The notes under the pieces: model-generated
Databases searched by the model: none
Told to the model about the DNA's origin: nothing
Seen by the model: the letters and a program-made list of their open reading frames with translations, nothing else
Position numbers and translations under genes: made by a program
Assembly (NCBI GenBank): GCA_964513655.1
Contig: CAZENQ010000066.1
Span: forward strand, 1-16,035
Reading direction: 5' to 3'
Length of the DNA stretch: 16,035 bases
Source of the DNA: G020350405 sp964513655
GTDB taxonomy: Bacteria; Planctomycetota; Phycisphaerae; Sedimentisphaerales; Anaerobacaceae
Part shown: in pieces, positions 6,493 to 13,715 of the stretch
How the letters are laid out: each line of letters begins with the position of its first letter
Position numbering within the stretch: the stretch's first letter is position 1

Positions 6493-7842
6493 TTAAAATT
6501 CTTTTTCCGGATTTGCTATGAATCCCTGTTCCATCAGCATTCGGGCTTCGTCTCTTGCCTTTTTTATAATTGATTCCGCGGTTTTGTGCAATTCTTCCCG
6601 CGTCATGGGCTTTTCAGCTATTCCCTGCTCGACGGCCTTGGAGCCGACCGCAGCCGCCTCGCGCGGGAACACTTCCCATTCATCCATTGAGGGGATTATG
6701 TAGTCTTCGGTTAGTCCCTTATCTTCGGCGGTTCTTGCCAATTCTCTTGCTGCTTCGATGCACATTTCGTCGGTTATTATCTTGGCTCTTACGTCAAGAG
6801 TACCTCTGAAGATTCCGGGAAAACCGAGGGAGTTATTTACCTGATTGGGGAAGTCACTTCGCCCGGTTGCAACAATCCTCGCGCCGGCTTTTTTTGCTTC
6901 CCACGGCCATATTTCGGGTACCGGATTGGCACATACGAAGACGATGGAGTCCTTTGCCATTTTTGATATCCAATCCTTTTTAACGGAATCAGGCCCGGGT
7001 TTTGAAAGTGCAATCAAGACATCTGCCTGCTGCAGTGCTTCGGCGATTGGGCCCTCGAAGCCAAACTCATTTGTAATCCGGCAGATATTTAGTTTTTCCT
7101 TTAGAGATGGATTGTCGCTTATGTCAGTACGTTTTTTATGAAGGGGGCCTTTGCTGTCATACATAATGCATTTTTTTGCGTCGGCGCCGAATTGAAAGAT
7201 AAGGTCCGAAATCCTTATGTTTGATGCGCCCGCCCCCATAAAAACGATTTTTACATCCTCTATATTCTTACCAACTACTTTCAAGGCATTAATAAGGGCG
7301 GCAAGTGTGACGGTTGCAGTTCCCTGCTGGTCATCGTGCCATACGGGTATGGGGCTTTCGGCCTTCAATCTGTCGAGTATGTAAAAGCACTTAGGCTGAG
7401 CAATGTCTTCAAGATTAATTCCTCCAAAAGAAGGATGTAATAAGAGGACAGTCTCTATGAGCTTATCAGGGTCTTTCGTGTCAAGGCATATGGGAAATGC
7501 ATCGACGCCGCCGAGATACTTGTAGATTAGAGCTTTTCCTTCCATAACAGGAAGAGCTGCCTGGGGCCCTATGTCTCCCAGGCCCAGTACTCTGGTGCCG
7601 TCACTAACGACGGCGACGGTGTTCCATTTACTGGTTAACTCGTAAACCATTTCGGGATTTTTAACAATGTCTCTGCACGGAGATGAGACACCGGGGGTGT
7701 ACCATATGTCAAAGTCATGCAGGTCCTTCACGCGGCACTTGGGCGTTATAGCTATCTTGCCCTTGTAATATGAATGAAGTTGTGAAGCTATTTTTAATGG
7801 TTTTGTCGCTTTTGCCAAGAGGTCTTCTTCGTCGTATTCCAT
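6493..7842 (-). CDS. NAD(P)-dependent malic enzyme (oxaloacetate-decarboxylating)
   Basis: Malic enzyme oxidatively decarboxylates malate to pyruvate and CO2 with reduction of NAD(P)+, linking C4 acids to pyruvate in the cytosol. At 449 residues it is the short bacterial form without a phosphotransacetylase-like domain. Key stretches are WYTPGVSSPC (47-56, catalytic Tyr48), SDGTRVLGLGDIGPQAALPVMEGKA (80-104, Lys103), GGINLEDI (140-147, metal-site acidic pair) and WHDDQQGTA (168-176). The nucleotide-binding GAGASNI (203-209), ANPVPEI (305-311) and GRSDFPNQVNN (327-337) follow. Cofactor choice (NAD versus NADP) cannot be told by eye. The gene is separate from the ATPase operon, which starts 164 bp downstream on the same strand, and is divergent from the hydrolase at 7996. 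GGGAG lies 11 nt before the ATG. Confidence 0.95.
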   Translation of the reverse strand: MEYDEEDLLAKATKPLKIASQLHSYYKGKIAITPKCRVKDLHDFDIWYTPGVSSPCRDIVKNPEMVYELTSKWNTVAVVSDGTRVLGLGDIGPQAALPVMEGKALIYKYLGGVDAFPICLDTKDPDKLIETVLLLHPSFGGINLEDIAQPKCFYILDRLKAESPIPVWHDDQQGTATVTLAALINALKVVGKNIEDVKIVFMGAGASNIRISDLIFQFGADAKKCIMYDSKGPLHKKRTDISDNPSLKEKLNICRITNEFGFEGPIAEALQQADVLIALSKPGPDSVKKDWISKMAKDSIVFVCANPVPEIWPWEAKKAGARIVATGRSDFPNQVNNSLGFPGIFRGTLDVRAKIITDEMCIEAARELARTAEDKGLTEDYIIPSMDEWEVFPREAAAVGSKAVEQGIAEKPMTREELHKTAESIIKKARDEARMLMEQGFIANPEKEF

Positions 7843-7943
7843 AATCTTAGAGTCTCCCGAGTTGTGAGTTCATAATTGGGAAATCCGGCGTAAATACTTG
7901 CCTTTCTCTATATTGGCTGCGCTCACAAAGGGTGCCGGGCGTC

Positions 7944-7972
7944 TTTGCGCCTTTGGACAACCGGGCTATTAT
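7944..7972 (+). promoter_or_regulatory. Candidate promoter for the MBL-fold hydrolase gene
   Basis: On the plus strand, TTTGCG (7944-7949) is followed after 17 bp by TATTAT (7967-7972). The -35 is a poor match (3/6) and the -10 good (5/6). The -10 is the same sequence, offset by one base, as the strong minus-strand -10. The start would fall near 7979, leaving a very short leader before the ATG at 7996. Confidence 0.35.
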
Positions 7973-7996
7973 AGGCAAGAACCGGATGATTGCCAA
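7968..7996 (-). promoter_or_regulatory. Sigma70-type promoter for the malic enzyme gene
   Basis: On the minus strand, TTGGCA (7991-7996) is followed after exactly 17 bp by TATAAT (7968-7973), a near-consensus promoter. Transcription would begin near 7961, leaving a leader of roughly 120 nt before the malic enzyme ATG. The -10 overlaps the plus-strand -10 at 7967-7972. Confidence 0.55.
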
Positions 7997-8760
7997 TGAA
8001 AAGTCATACTGAATTTGTCAATTTGGCGTATAATAATGCTGATATGACCATCACAGTTGTTTACGACAATAATGCATGTAAGGAGGGATTGGAGACCGGC
8101 TGGGGGTTCTCTGTTGTTATAAGCGGTTGTGAGAAGACAATTCTTTTCGATACGGGCGGGGACGGGGCGATATTGCTCGGTAATATGGGGAAATTGGGAA
8201 TAGATGTGAACGGGATAGATTTAGTTGTTCTGTCTCATATTCACGGTGACCATACGGGGGGGCTGGACGGTTTTCTGGGAAAAAATTCCAAAGTGAGTGT
8301 TTATTTGCCGGAGTCATTTGCGAAGAAGTTTAAGGATGGTGTTGCGAAGTATGGCGTAGAGGTTGTTGAGGTGAAAGAACCAGTTGAGATTTGCAAAGAT
8401 GTGCATTCGGTTGGTCAGCTTGGGACATTGATAAAGGAGCAGTCTTTGGTTATCAGGACGGATAAGGGTCTGGTTGTGATAACCGGCTGTGCGCATCCGG
8501 GGATAGTAAAGATAGTTAAGGCGGCGAAGGAGTTACTGGAGGAAGAGGTTTTCTTGGTGATGGGAGGTTTTCACCTTGAGTGGTCGACGCGCGGGAAGAT
8601 TAAGAGAATCATTTCAGCTTTTAAGGACCTGGGGGTAAGTTATGTCGGGCCATGTCACTGCAGCGGTGATAAGGCGCGGGGCATGTTTGAGAAGCATTTC
8701 GGCGAGAATTACATAGGAGTCGGTGCGGGGAGGGCGATAGCCTCAACCGATTTGCAATGA
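7996..8760 (+). CDS. MBL-fold metallohydrolase, COG1237 / dihydropterin-ribofuranosylaminobenzene phosphate synthase-like
   Basis: This is a metallo-beta-lactamase-fold hydrolase. In numbering from the TTG at 7990 the metal ligands are SHIHGDHTGG (H83, H85, D87, H88), GCAHPG (H169) and PCHCSG (H223), with GGFHL (H195) and LFDTGGDG also family-typical. The GCAHPGIV / GGFHL / PCHCSG set points to the COG1237 group, whose named member acts in methanopterin biosynthesis; most members have no proven substrate, so the function here is open. The start is uncertain. ATG 7996 (254 aa) has only a weak GGA 9 nt before it; TTG 7990 would add two residues; ATG 8044 (MTITVVYDN, 238 aa) best fits the usual family N-terminus but has no visible ribosome site. 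Cytoplasmic; no signal peptide. Confidence 0.85.
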   Translation: MKSHTEFVNLAYNNADMTITVVYDNNACKEGLETGWGFSVVISGCEKTILFDTGGDGAILLGNMGKLGIDVNGIDLVVLSHIHGDHTGGLDGFLGKNSKVSVYLPESFAKKFKDGVAKYGVEVVEVKEPVEICKDVHSVGQLGTLIKEQSLVIRTDKGLVVITGCAHPGIVKIVKAAKELLEEEVFLVMGGFHLEWSTRGKIKRIISAFKDLGVSYVGPCHCSGDKARGMFEKHFGENYIGVGAGRAIASTDLQ

Positions 8761-8894
8761 GGCGGGTATATTTGCACGTGGGGGGCGGATCGAAAATAGC
8801 GATGAGGGGATTCGAAGCCGGTCTTTTTGTTGTGAGTTTGGGGCAGTATTGGATAAAGCAGGTTGGGCAGGTGGTGTTTTTCGTGTAAAGCCAG

Positions 8895-8913
8895 GATTGT
8901 TTGGTAAACAATC
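8895..8913. repeat. Perfect inverted repeat after the hydrolase gene
   Basis: The arms GATTGTTT (8895-8902) and AAACAATC (8906-8913) pair perfectly around GGT. There is no T-run after it, so it is a poor intrinsic terminator. It lies 50 bp upstream of the FHA gene's -35 and could be an operator; no regulator gene is adjacent. The surrounding gap (8761-9035, 275 bp) has no supported gene. Confidence 0.4.
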
Positions 8914-8963
8914 TGTGCTAATTGGCCGATAATCGCAGTATAATGGATTCAGACATTGTTTGC

Positions 8964-8992
8964 TTGACAAGCTGCGGGTAATTGTGGATAAT
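8964..8992 (+). promoter_or_regulatory. Strong sigma70-type promoter for the FHA-GAF gene
   Basis: A perfect TTGACA (8964-8969), a 17-bp spacer and GATAAT (8987-8992) form a near-ideal housekeeping promoter. The start would be near 8999, giving a leader of about 37 nt that contains the AGGGAG ribosome site of the gene at 9036. Confidence 0.65.
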
Positions 8993-9035
8993 AAACTAAA
9001 AGAGATTAGAACCCGAAATACAGGGAGAAAAAGTA

Positions 9036-9902
9036 GTGCGTTTGGTTATAAAGCAAAACGAGAATAAGGTCAATGAATTTCGATTCGACAAGGGTCCTGT
9101 TTATATAGGCAGACAGGAGAACAGCCAGGTTTTTCTGCCGGACAGGGCGATCTCGAGACAACACGCTGTGCTGTTTGCCACGCAGGACGGCAAATGGATG
9201 GTGGAAGACCTTGATTCGGCGAACAAGACATACCTGAATGAGGAGGCGGTCCACAAAGCTGAGATTAAGACAGGCGACCGTATCCAAATAGCTGATTATA
9301 CAATTGAGGTGAGTTTCGAAGACGCTGCGAAGGCGGAGAAACAGATTAATCTGGCGGATACTCTGACAGCAGCTGCCCGAGGTCCTCAGGTCATCGAGAG
9401 GAAATTAGGCACAGCGGATGCGCCGCCTCTGCGGCTGCCGGCGAAGCGTGCGACGGATTTTCTTGAGGCCAGCGAGGGAATTTGCAAGGCGGGTAATCTC
9501 GATGAATTGCTGCTGGCGTTTTTGGATGTTACATCGCAGCAGTTCGGTGCGTATCATAGCTGGTGTGCATTAAGACAGCAGCCTGACGGTCCTATGACCT
9601 GTCACGCGGGCAGACATCGAGACGGCACCAGCCTGGAACTGAATGCCATAGAGCTTCAAGACAAGATTACTCAGGCGGTTGAGAAGGAGCAGTTCCTGTT
9701 GTTTATATTTTCACGCGACCTCGACAGGGCGGAAGAGGGTCAGATACGGTCTGTTGTGATGGGCCCTGTTATGGGTCCCGGCGGCTGCTACGGCGTGTTG
9801 TACGTTGACAACGCCATTCGTGACGAGCACTACAATCTTGGCGATTTGGACTATCTTATGCTGCTTGGTATCCACGCAGCCGCTGCGGCGCAGAAACTTT
9901 AA
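9036..9902 (+). CDS. FHA domain protein with C-terminal GAF-like domain
   Basis: This 288-residue cytoplasmic protein joins a phosphothreonine-reading FHA domain (about residues 5-95) to a GAF-like sensory domain (about 138-288). FHA marks are GR (25-26), SRQH (40-43) and SANKTYLN (61-68), in which N63 keeps the peptide-contact position although the usual following Gly is Lys. The GAF part has the typical ending IRSVVMGPVMGPGGCYGVLYVDN (238-259) plus a final Ala-rich helix. A linker of about 40 residues separates them. There is no catalytic output domain, so it probably acts as an adaptor or sensor in Ser/Thr kinase signalling; no kinase gene is near. It starts with GTG behind AGGGAG (8 nt) and is a single-gene unit behind a strong promoter. 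Domain calls are firm, role inferred. Confidence 0.88.
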   Translation: MRLVIKQNENKVNEFRFDKGPVYIGRQENSQVFLPDRAISRQHAVLFATQDGKWMVEDLDSANKTYLNEEAVHKAEIKTGDRIQIADYTIEVSFEDAAKAEKQINLADTLTAAARGPQVIERKLGTADAPPLRLPAKRATDFLEASEGICKAGNLDELLLAFLDVTSQQFGAYHSWCALRQQPDGPMTCHAGRHRDGTSLELNAIELQDKITQAVEKEQFLLFIFSRDLDRAEEGQIRSVVMGPVMGPGGCYGVLYVDNAIRDEHYNLGDLDYLMLLGIHAAAAAQKL

Positions 9903-9950
9903 ATCAGTTTGCGCCGAAACGAGCAACTCAGAAACTATATGTCACCGAGC

Positions 9951-10514
9951 TTATCTTCTTTTGTACTTGCCCATTAGTTGTCCCTGTCCGAGGATGTGTC
10001 CTTCCATGGCCTTGAGCAGGGCGGATTTGTCGGCGCCGGCGTCCAAATCAAGCATCTTATCGAGTGCGTAAATCTTGAAGAAGTATCTGTGAGTGCCGCT
10101 TGGAGGACACGGCCCGCCGTAGCCGATTCTGTGAAAGTCGGTAATACCCTGTTTGGCTCCGTTGGGCAAAATCTTGTCCGGCGGGATGTTCTCGGCGATT
10201 TCTCTGGAATCGGCAGGCCAGTTGAACATGACCCAGTGTACCCAGGTTCCCATTGGCGCATCAGGGTCGTCAGAAATCAGGGCGACACTTTTGGTGCCTT
10301 CCGGGACGGCGTCCCACTGCAACGGCGGGGAGACATCGTCGCCATCGCAGGTGTACCTGGATGGAATCATACCACCTTCTTCGAAGGCCGAACTTGTAAC
10401 ATTAATCTCCATTTTTTTACCTCCCACTTCTTCGGGACCGGCTTGTTCGCCGTCCTCGCAAGAACAGAACAACAATACGGGTGCGACTATTAAAATGACG
10501 GAATTTTTCGGCAT
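9951..10514 (-). CDS. YbhB/YbcL-family (PEBP, Raf kinase inhibitor-like) lipoprotein
   Basis: This is a 187-residue phosphatidylethanolamine-binding-protein-fold protein. The family ligand pocket shows as SDDPDAPMGTWVHW (81-94, with H93) and YGGPCPPSGTHRYFF (132-146). The bacterial YbhB/YbcL members have no settled biochemical function. The N-terminus (MPKNSVILIVAPVLLFCSC) is a short hydrophobic signal with a probable lipobox ending at C19, so the mature protein is likely anchored outside the cytoplasm; F at -3 makes the lipobox imperfect. An acidic linker (20-33) follows. AAGGGAG precedes the ATG. It begins 23 bp after the stop of the NCS2 permease gene and is the last gene of that transcript, converging on the FHA gene with a 48-bp gap. 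Confidence 0.92.
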   Translation of the reverse strand: MPKNSVILIVAPVLLFCSCEDGEQAGPEEVGGKKMEINVTSSAFEEGGMIPSRYTCDGDDVSPPLQWDAVPEGTKSVALISDDPDAPMGTWVHWVMFNWPADSREIAENIPPDKILPNGAKQGITDFHRIGYGGPCPPSGTHRYFFKIYALDKMLDLDAGADKSALLKAMEGHILGQGQLMGKYKRR

Positions 10515-10537
10515 AGCATTTCTCCCTTATCTTTTAG

Positions 10538-11863
10538 TTACATAGCGCTTTTTAGGTAATTAATCATATCACCGATTCGGTCGAGAGTCAAAAAGAGTGT
10601 GGAGAAAATCGCGACAATCCACATTGTGGGGCGTATCTGCCTGGCCTTGCCGGAAACTGTTTTTATAAGGACAAAAGAGATGAAGCCAAAAGCCAATCCG
10701 GTGCTGATACTGTAGCTCAGGGCAATCATTACCATTATTATAAAGGCCGGGAAGGCCTCTTCCAAGTTGGTGAAATCTATTCTTTTGACTTCTTTCATCA
10801 TAAAAAGGCCGACCATAATGAGGGCCGGGGCGGTTGCGTAGAGGGGCACAATCGCGACAATCGGCACGAATAGCAGCGCCAGCAGAAACAAGGCGCCCGT
10901 AACTATGGAGGTAAGCCCAGTTCGGCCTCCCTGCTCGATTCCTGCCGCCGATTCGACATAGGCGGTGACGGTGGAGGTTCCGAATACAGCGCCAATTACA
11001 GTTGCCACGGCGTCGATGCTCAGTAGTCGGTCCAGTCCCTTAATTTTGTTATTTTCGTCGACCATGTTTGCCTGATGGCAGCAGGCGACGAGGGTCCCGA
11101 CACTGTCGAACATATCAATAAAGGTCAGGGTAAAAATACTCCCGAAGAAGCCCCATTTCAGGGCACTTAGGATATCGAGTTTGAAGGCGATGGCGGTTAT
11201 GTTGAGATGGGAAGAAATGAATTGGTGGGGCAGTTGAATTTTTTTGAATACGGCGGCCAATATTGTAGAGGCGATGATACCAGCCAGAAGGGCACCTTTT
11301 ACCTTTTTCATTTCGAGATAGAGCATTACGAGCAGTCCGACGAGTCCGATGATGATTGTTACGGTCAGCGGGCCGGAGGAGACGAGGGTGATTTCATTCT
11401 GTACGATAACGCCGAGGTTTCTTAGTCCTATGAAGGTAATGAACAGGCCGATTCCGACGGCAATAGCGGCGACGAGAGAAGTTGGTATTGCTTCTACGAT
11501 TTTTTTTCTCAATCCCGACAACGTCAACAGCAGGAAGAGGACCCCTGAGACAAAGACTGCACCGAGAGCAGTTTGCCAGTTCATTTTTCCTGATACGACG
11601 AGATATGCGAAGAAGTTGTTAAGGCCAATTCCCGGTGCCATAGCAATTGGGGCGTTAGCTAATAATCCTGTGATGATTGTGGCGGCGGCGGTTACTATAC
11701 AGGTGACGGCTATCAGTGCTTCTTTGTCCATTCCCGTGGGGCCAAGAATCGCGGGATTGACGAAGATGATATATGCCATTGTGAGGAATGTGGTCAGGCC
11801 AGCGACGAATTCGATTTCGAGATTTGTTTTTCTTTCCTGAAACTCAAAGTACTTCCTAATCAT
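10538..11863 (-). CDS. NCS2-family purine (guanine/hypoxanthine-type) permease
   Basis: This 441-residue inner-membrane protein with about 12-14 hydrophobic segments belongs to the AzgA/PbuG branch of the NCS2 nucleobase transporters, which import adenine, guanine or hypoxanthine with protons. Signatures are FVAGLTTFLTMAYIIFVNP (19-37), APIAMAPGIGLNNFFAY (71-87), TFIDMFDSVGTLV (247-259) and GTSTVTAYVESAAGIEQGG (295-313); the last holds E304, in the conserved substrate-binding region. Which purine it carries cannot be decided from sequence alone. It follows the sulfatase gene by 32 bp and precedes the PEBP lipoprotein by 23 bp, so the three are probably one transcript, though the pairing has no obvious shared pathway. 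Confidence 0.93.
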   Translation of the reverse strand: MIRKYFEFQERKTNLEIEFVAGLTTFLTMAYIIFVNPAILGPTGMDKEALIAVTCIVTAAATIITGLLANAPIAMAPGIGLNNFFAYLVVSGKMNWQTALGAVFVSGVLFLLLTLSGLRKKIVEAIPTSLVAAIAVGIGLFITFIGLRNLGVIVQNEITLVSSGPLTVTIIIGLVGLLVMLYLEMKKVKGALLAGIIASTILAAVFKKIQLPHQFISSHLNITAIAFKLDILSALKWGFFGSIFTLTFIDMFDSVGTLVACCHQANMVDENNKIKGLDRLLSIDAVATVIGAVFGTSTVTAYVESAAGIEQGGRTGLTSIVTGALFLLALLFVPIVAIVPLYATAPALIMVGLFMMKEVKRIDFTNLEEAFPAFIIMVMIALSYSISTGLAFGFISFVLIKTVSGKARQIRPTMWIVAIFSTLFLTLDRIGDMINYLKSAM

Positions 11864-11895
11864 TCAGGCACCTCAGCTATGTTTGTTAGTGGTAC

Positions 11896-13278
11896 TCATT
11901 CGTATTTCCATTTGAGAATCCAAGGGTCTTTGGTTATTTGCTGGAATTTTCTGAGCTTTTGCTTAAGTTCCTGGAGGATTTCGGCATAGTCTGGATTGTC
12001 GGCGAGGTTATTAATTTCGTGGGGGTCGTTTTTCAGGTCGTATAGCTCGAACTTTGGGCGGTGGATATAAGCATCGACGGTGCGCTTGCCATACAGCTTA
12101 TCGCCGCGTTTAAGAACATCCTGCCAGGTCGAAGAGTAGTGCAGGTCGGAGGCAAACGGATAGTCCAGCTTGTGTGCGATATTCCAGATGAGTTTATAGC
12201 GGCGTGTGCGGACAACTCGCATTGGGTAGTACATGGTGATTTCGTGGAAGGTATGGGAAGCGTAGATTTCATCCCAGCCTTTGGGATGTTCCTGTTCCAG
12301 GACTGGTAAGAAGGAGCGGCCGTGGAAGTCTGGTTTGTTGGGCAGTGCGCCCGCAAAATCGAGAATGGTTGGTGTGATGTCCGCCCAGGTTATCATGGCA
12401 TCCGTGACAATTCCTTTTTTGCCGGAGTATGGGTTTCGGACGACACAGGGCAGGCGGATACCCGGTTCGTAGAGGGTGGTTTTTGCGCCGGGGAAGGCGA
12501 TGCCGTTGTCTGAGATATAAATTATGAGAGTGTCGTTCCAGCGGCCGGTCTGTTTTAAGATTTCAATCAGGCGGAGGAGTCCTTTGTCCGCCTGCTGGAC
12601 CGAGCCGTAGTACTTAGCCAGTTCTTCGCGGCAGGCAGGCGTGTCGGGCAGATACGTCGGGACTATGACGTCTTTGGGGTCGAATGTATCTGAACCTTCG
12701 CGGCGGAAGGGACGGTGCGGCTCGGTTGTGCAGAAGTACAGGAAGAAGGGTCTTTTGTCGTCGTCGATAAATTGTTTGCAGTCGTCGGCCATTTGTGCGG
12801 GTGAGCGGTCTTTGGCCTTGATGTATTGCTGGAAGTGATAAACTTCTTCTGGTGCTACGTGGTATTTTCCAGCCGATGCGGTACGGTAGCCTGCCTTGGC
12901 GAGCAGGACGGGCAGGCTCTTGATGTGGGGGAAGCTGACGAAGTGGTTGTAGCCGTGCTCATGTCCATATTGGCCGGTGGCGTGGTTTTGCAGGCCGGTG
13001 AGTATCACTGAGCGGCTGGCGCTGCAGCTGGCGGTGGTACAGAAAGCATGTGTGGATCGTGTCCCCTCGCACGCAAGCGCATCGAGGCCGGGGGTCTTGA
13101 TGACAGGGTTGCCGTAGCAGCCCGCATCGTCGGTGCCGTGGTCATCAACGACGTAAAGAAGCACGTTTCGTTTTTGTGCCGGGTTTTGTTGGGCGAACGC
13201 AAACTGTGATGCCGCCAGTGATGCTGCGCCCAGGCCAACGGTCGTTAAGAATTGTCTTCTTGTTTGACAATATTTCAT
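11896..13278 (-). CDS. Tat-exported sulfatase, N-sulfoglucosamine sulfohydrolase (sulfamidase)-like
   Basis: This 460-residue type I sulfatase resembles heparan N-sulfatase (SGSH) throughout. The formylglycine motif is C85-S-A-S-R89 within SCSASRSVILTG. Metal-site residues appear as VDDHG (D45, D46) and SDNG (D257, N258), with GKYHVAP (137-143) and EPHRPF (186-191) as sulfate-contact regions. The C-terminal HEITMYYPMRVVRTRRYKL and the STWQDVL block track the sulfamidase sequence closely. The N-terminus is a twin-arginine signal (TRRQFLTTVGLGAASLAAS, about 1-30), so it folds in the cytoplasm and acts outside it. Activation needs a formylglycine-generating enzyme, not encoded here. The natural substrate is unproven: N-sulfated glucosamine is one reading, another sulfated glycan possible. 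GAGGG lies 7 nt before the ATG; first gene of a likely sulfatase-permease-PEBP unit. Confidence 0.93.
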   Translation of the reverse strand: MKYCQTRRQFLTTVGLGAASLAASQFAFAQQNPAQKRNVLLYVVDDHGTDDAGCYGNPVIKTPGLDALACEGTRSTHAFCTTASCSASRSVILTGLQNHATGQYGHEHGYNHFVSFPHIKSLPVLLAKAGYRTASAGKYHVAPEEVYHFQQYIKAKDRSPAQMADDCKQFIDDDKRPFFLYFCTTEPHRPFRREGSDTFDPKDVIVPTYLPDTPACREELAKYYGSVQQADKGLLRLIEILKQTGRWNDTLIIYISDNGIAFPGAKTTLYEPGIRLPCVVRNPYSGKKGIVTDAMITWADITPTILDFAGALPNKPDFHGRSFLPVLEQEHPKGWDEIYASHTFHEITMYYPMRVVRTRRYKLIWNIAHKLDYPFASDLHYSSTWQDVLKRGDKLYGKRTVDAYIHRPKFELYDLKNDPHEINNLADNPDYAEILQELKQKLRKFQQITKDPWILKWKYE

Positions 13279-13304
13279 CTTATAACCCTCGCTTAAAGTA
13301 CCCT

Positions 13305-13333
13305 TTTATACCGTGAAAAGCCGCATGTGAAAA
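13305..13333 (-). promoter_or_regulatory. Candidate promoter for the sulfatase transcript
   Basis: On the minus strand, TTTTCA (13328-13333, 4/6) is followed after 17 bp by TATAAA (13305-13310, 5/6). The start would fall near 13298, about 20 nt before the sulfatase ATG, leaving just room for its GAGGG site. Confidence 0.4.
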
Positions 13334-13470
13334 CTGATTTTCAAAAATTTTTCAGAATCCATACTAAGGTCAACATTATCCTTAGAAGCCAGTTGACACA
13401 GGATTAAGAGGACGCTAGAGGGCTGAGGGCAGAGTCTAAAAAAAATATTTCATCAGGTCGACAAAAACAC

Positions 13471-13499
13471 TTGTCCTGCGTTGCAGATGATAATAGAAT
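13471..13499 (+). promoter_or_regulatory. Candidate promoter for the RRM protein gene
   Basis: TTGTCC (13471-13476, 4/6), a 17-bp spacer and TAGAAT (13494-13499, 5/6) form a plausible sigma70 promoter. The start would fall near 13506, giving a leader of about 210 nt, which is long for this window. Confidence 0.4.
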
Positions 13500-13630
13500 A
13501 CGAGGAGATTGAAATGATTGCGTAAAAGGCGTTGAAAAGGTAGAGACAACGCTGATATATCTTGGCCCCCTGACCTCTCATTAGCGTCATTTCTCTTACT
13601 CTGCCGATAACTTTTGCAATGAGATAATTT

Positions 13631-13642
13631 GTGCGTACGCAC
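13631..13642. repeat. Perfect 12-bp palindrome in the RRM gene leader
   Basis: GTGCGTACGCAC is its own reverse complement. It lies 73 bp before the RRM start codon, inside the predicted leader. It could be an operator; as an RNA it lacks a loop, so a DNA-binding role is more likely. Confidence 0.35.
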
Positions 13643-13655
13643 TGGAGTAATGGAA

Positions 13656-13669
13656 GCCGGGATACCGGC
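13656..13669 (+). other. Small GATA-loop hairpin upstream of the RRM gene
   Basis: GCCGG and CCGGC pair perfectly around GATA, 46 bp before the RRM start codon. In the predicted leader RNA it would be a stable five-pair stem with a tetraloop. No ribosome-site occlusion is seen, since the AAGGA site lies further downstream. Confidence 0.3.
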
Positions 13670-13715
13670 ATAAAGATTTAAGGTCAAGCTTAATAAAGAG
13701 AGAAGGAAAATTGAA

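Larger units (their letters stand above)
13334..13715. other. Gene-free divergent intergenic region with probable RRM-gene leader
   Basis: This gap between the sulfatase and the RRM gene holds no supported coding region; short open frames on the minus strand (for example 13436-13687) resemble nothing I recognise and have no good ribosome site. It is A/T-rich on the left. It contains two possible plus-strand promoters: TTGACA at 13393-13398 with a weak TAGAGG at 13416-13421, and a better one at 13471-13499. Two small symmetric sites (13631-13642 and 13656-13669) lie just before the RRM gene. Its right half is best read as a 200-nt leader. Confidence 0.5.

Noticed and set aside
8621..8970. Minus-strand open frames after the hydrolase gene
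   Set aside because: Pro/Cys/Ser-rich products with no family resemblance, overlapping the hydrolase 3' end and the FHA promoter region.
9978..10493. 171-codon open frame antisense to the PEBP gene
   Set aside because: A mirror frame of a clear PEBP gene, with no recognisable domain.
13436..13687. Minus-strand open frame in the 13.3-13.7 kb gap
   Set aside because: No ribosome site, no recognisable family, and overlaps the probable leader and promoter of the RRM gene.
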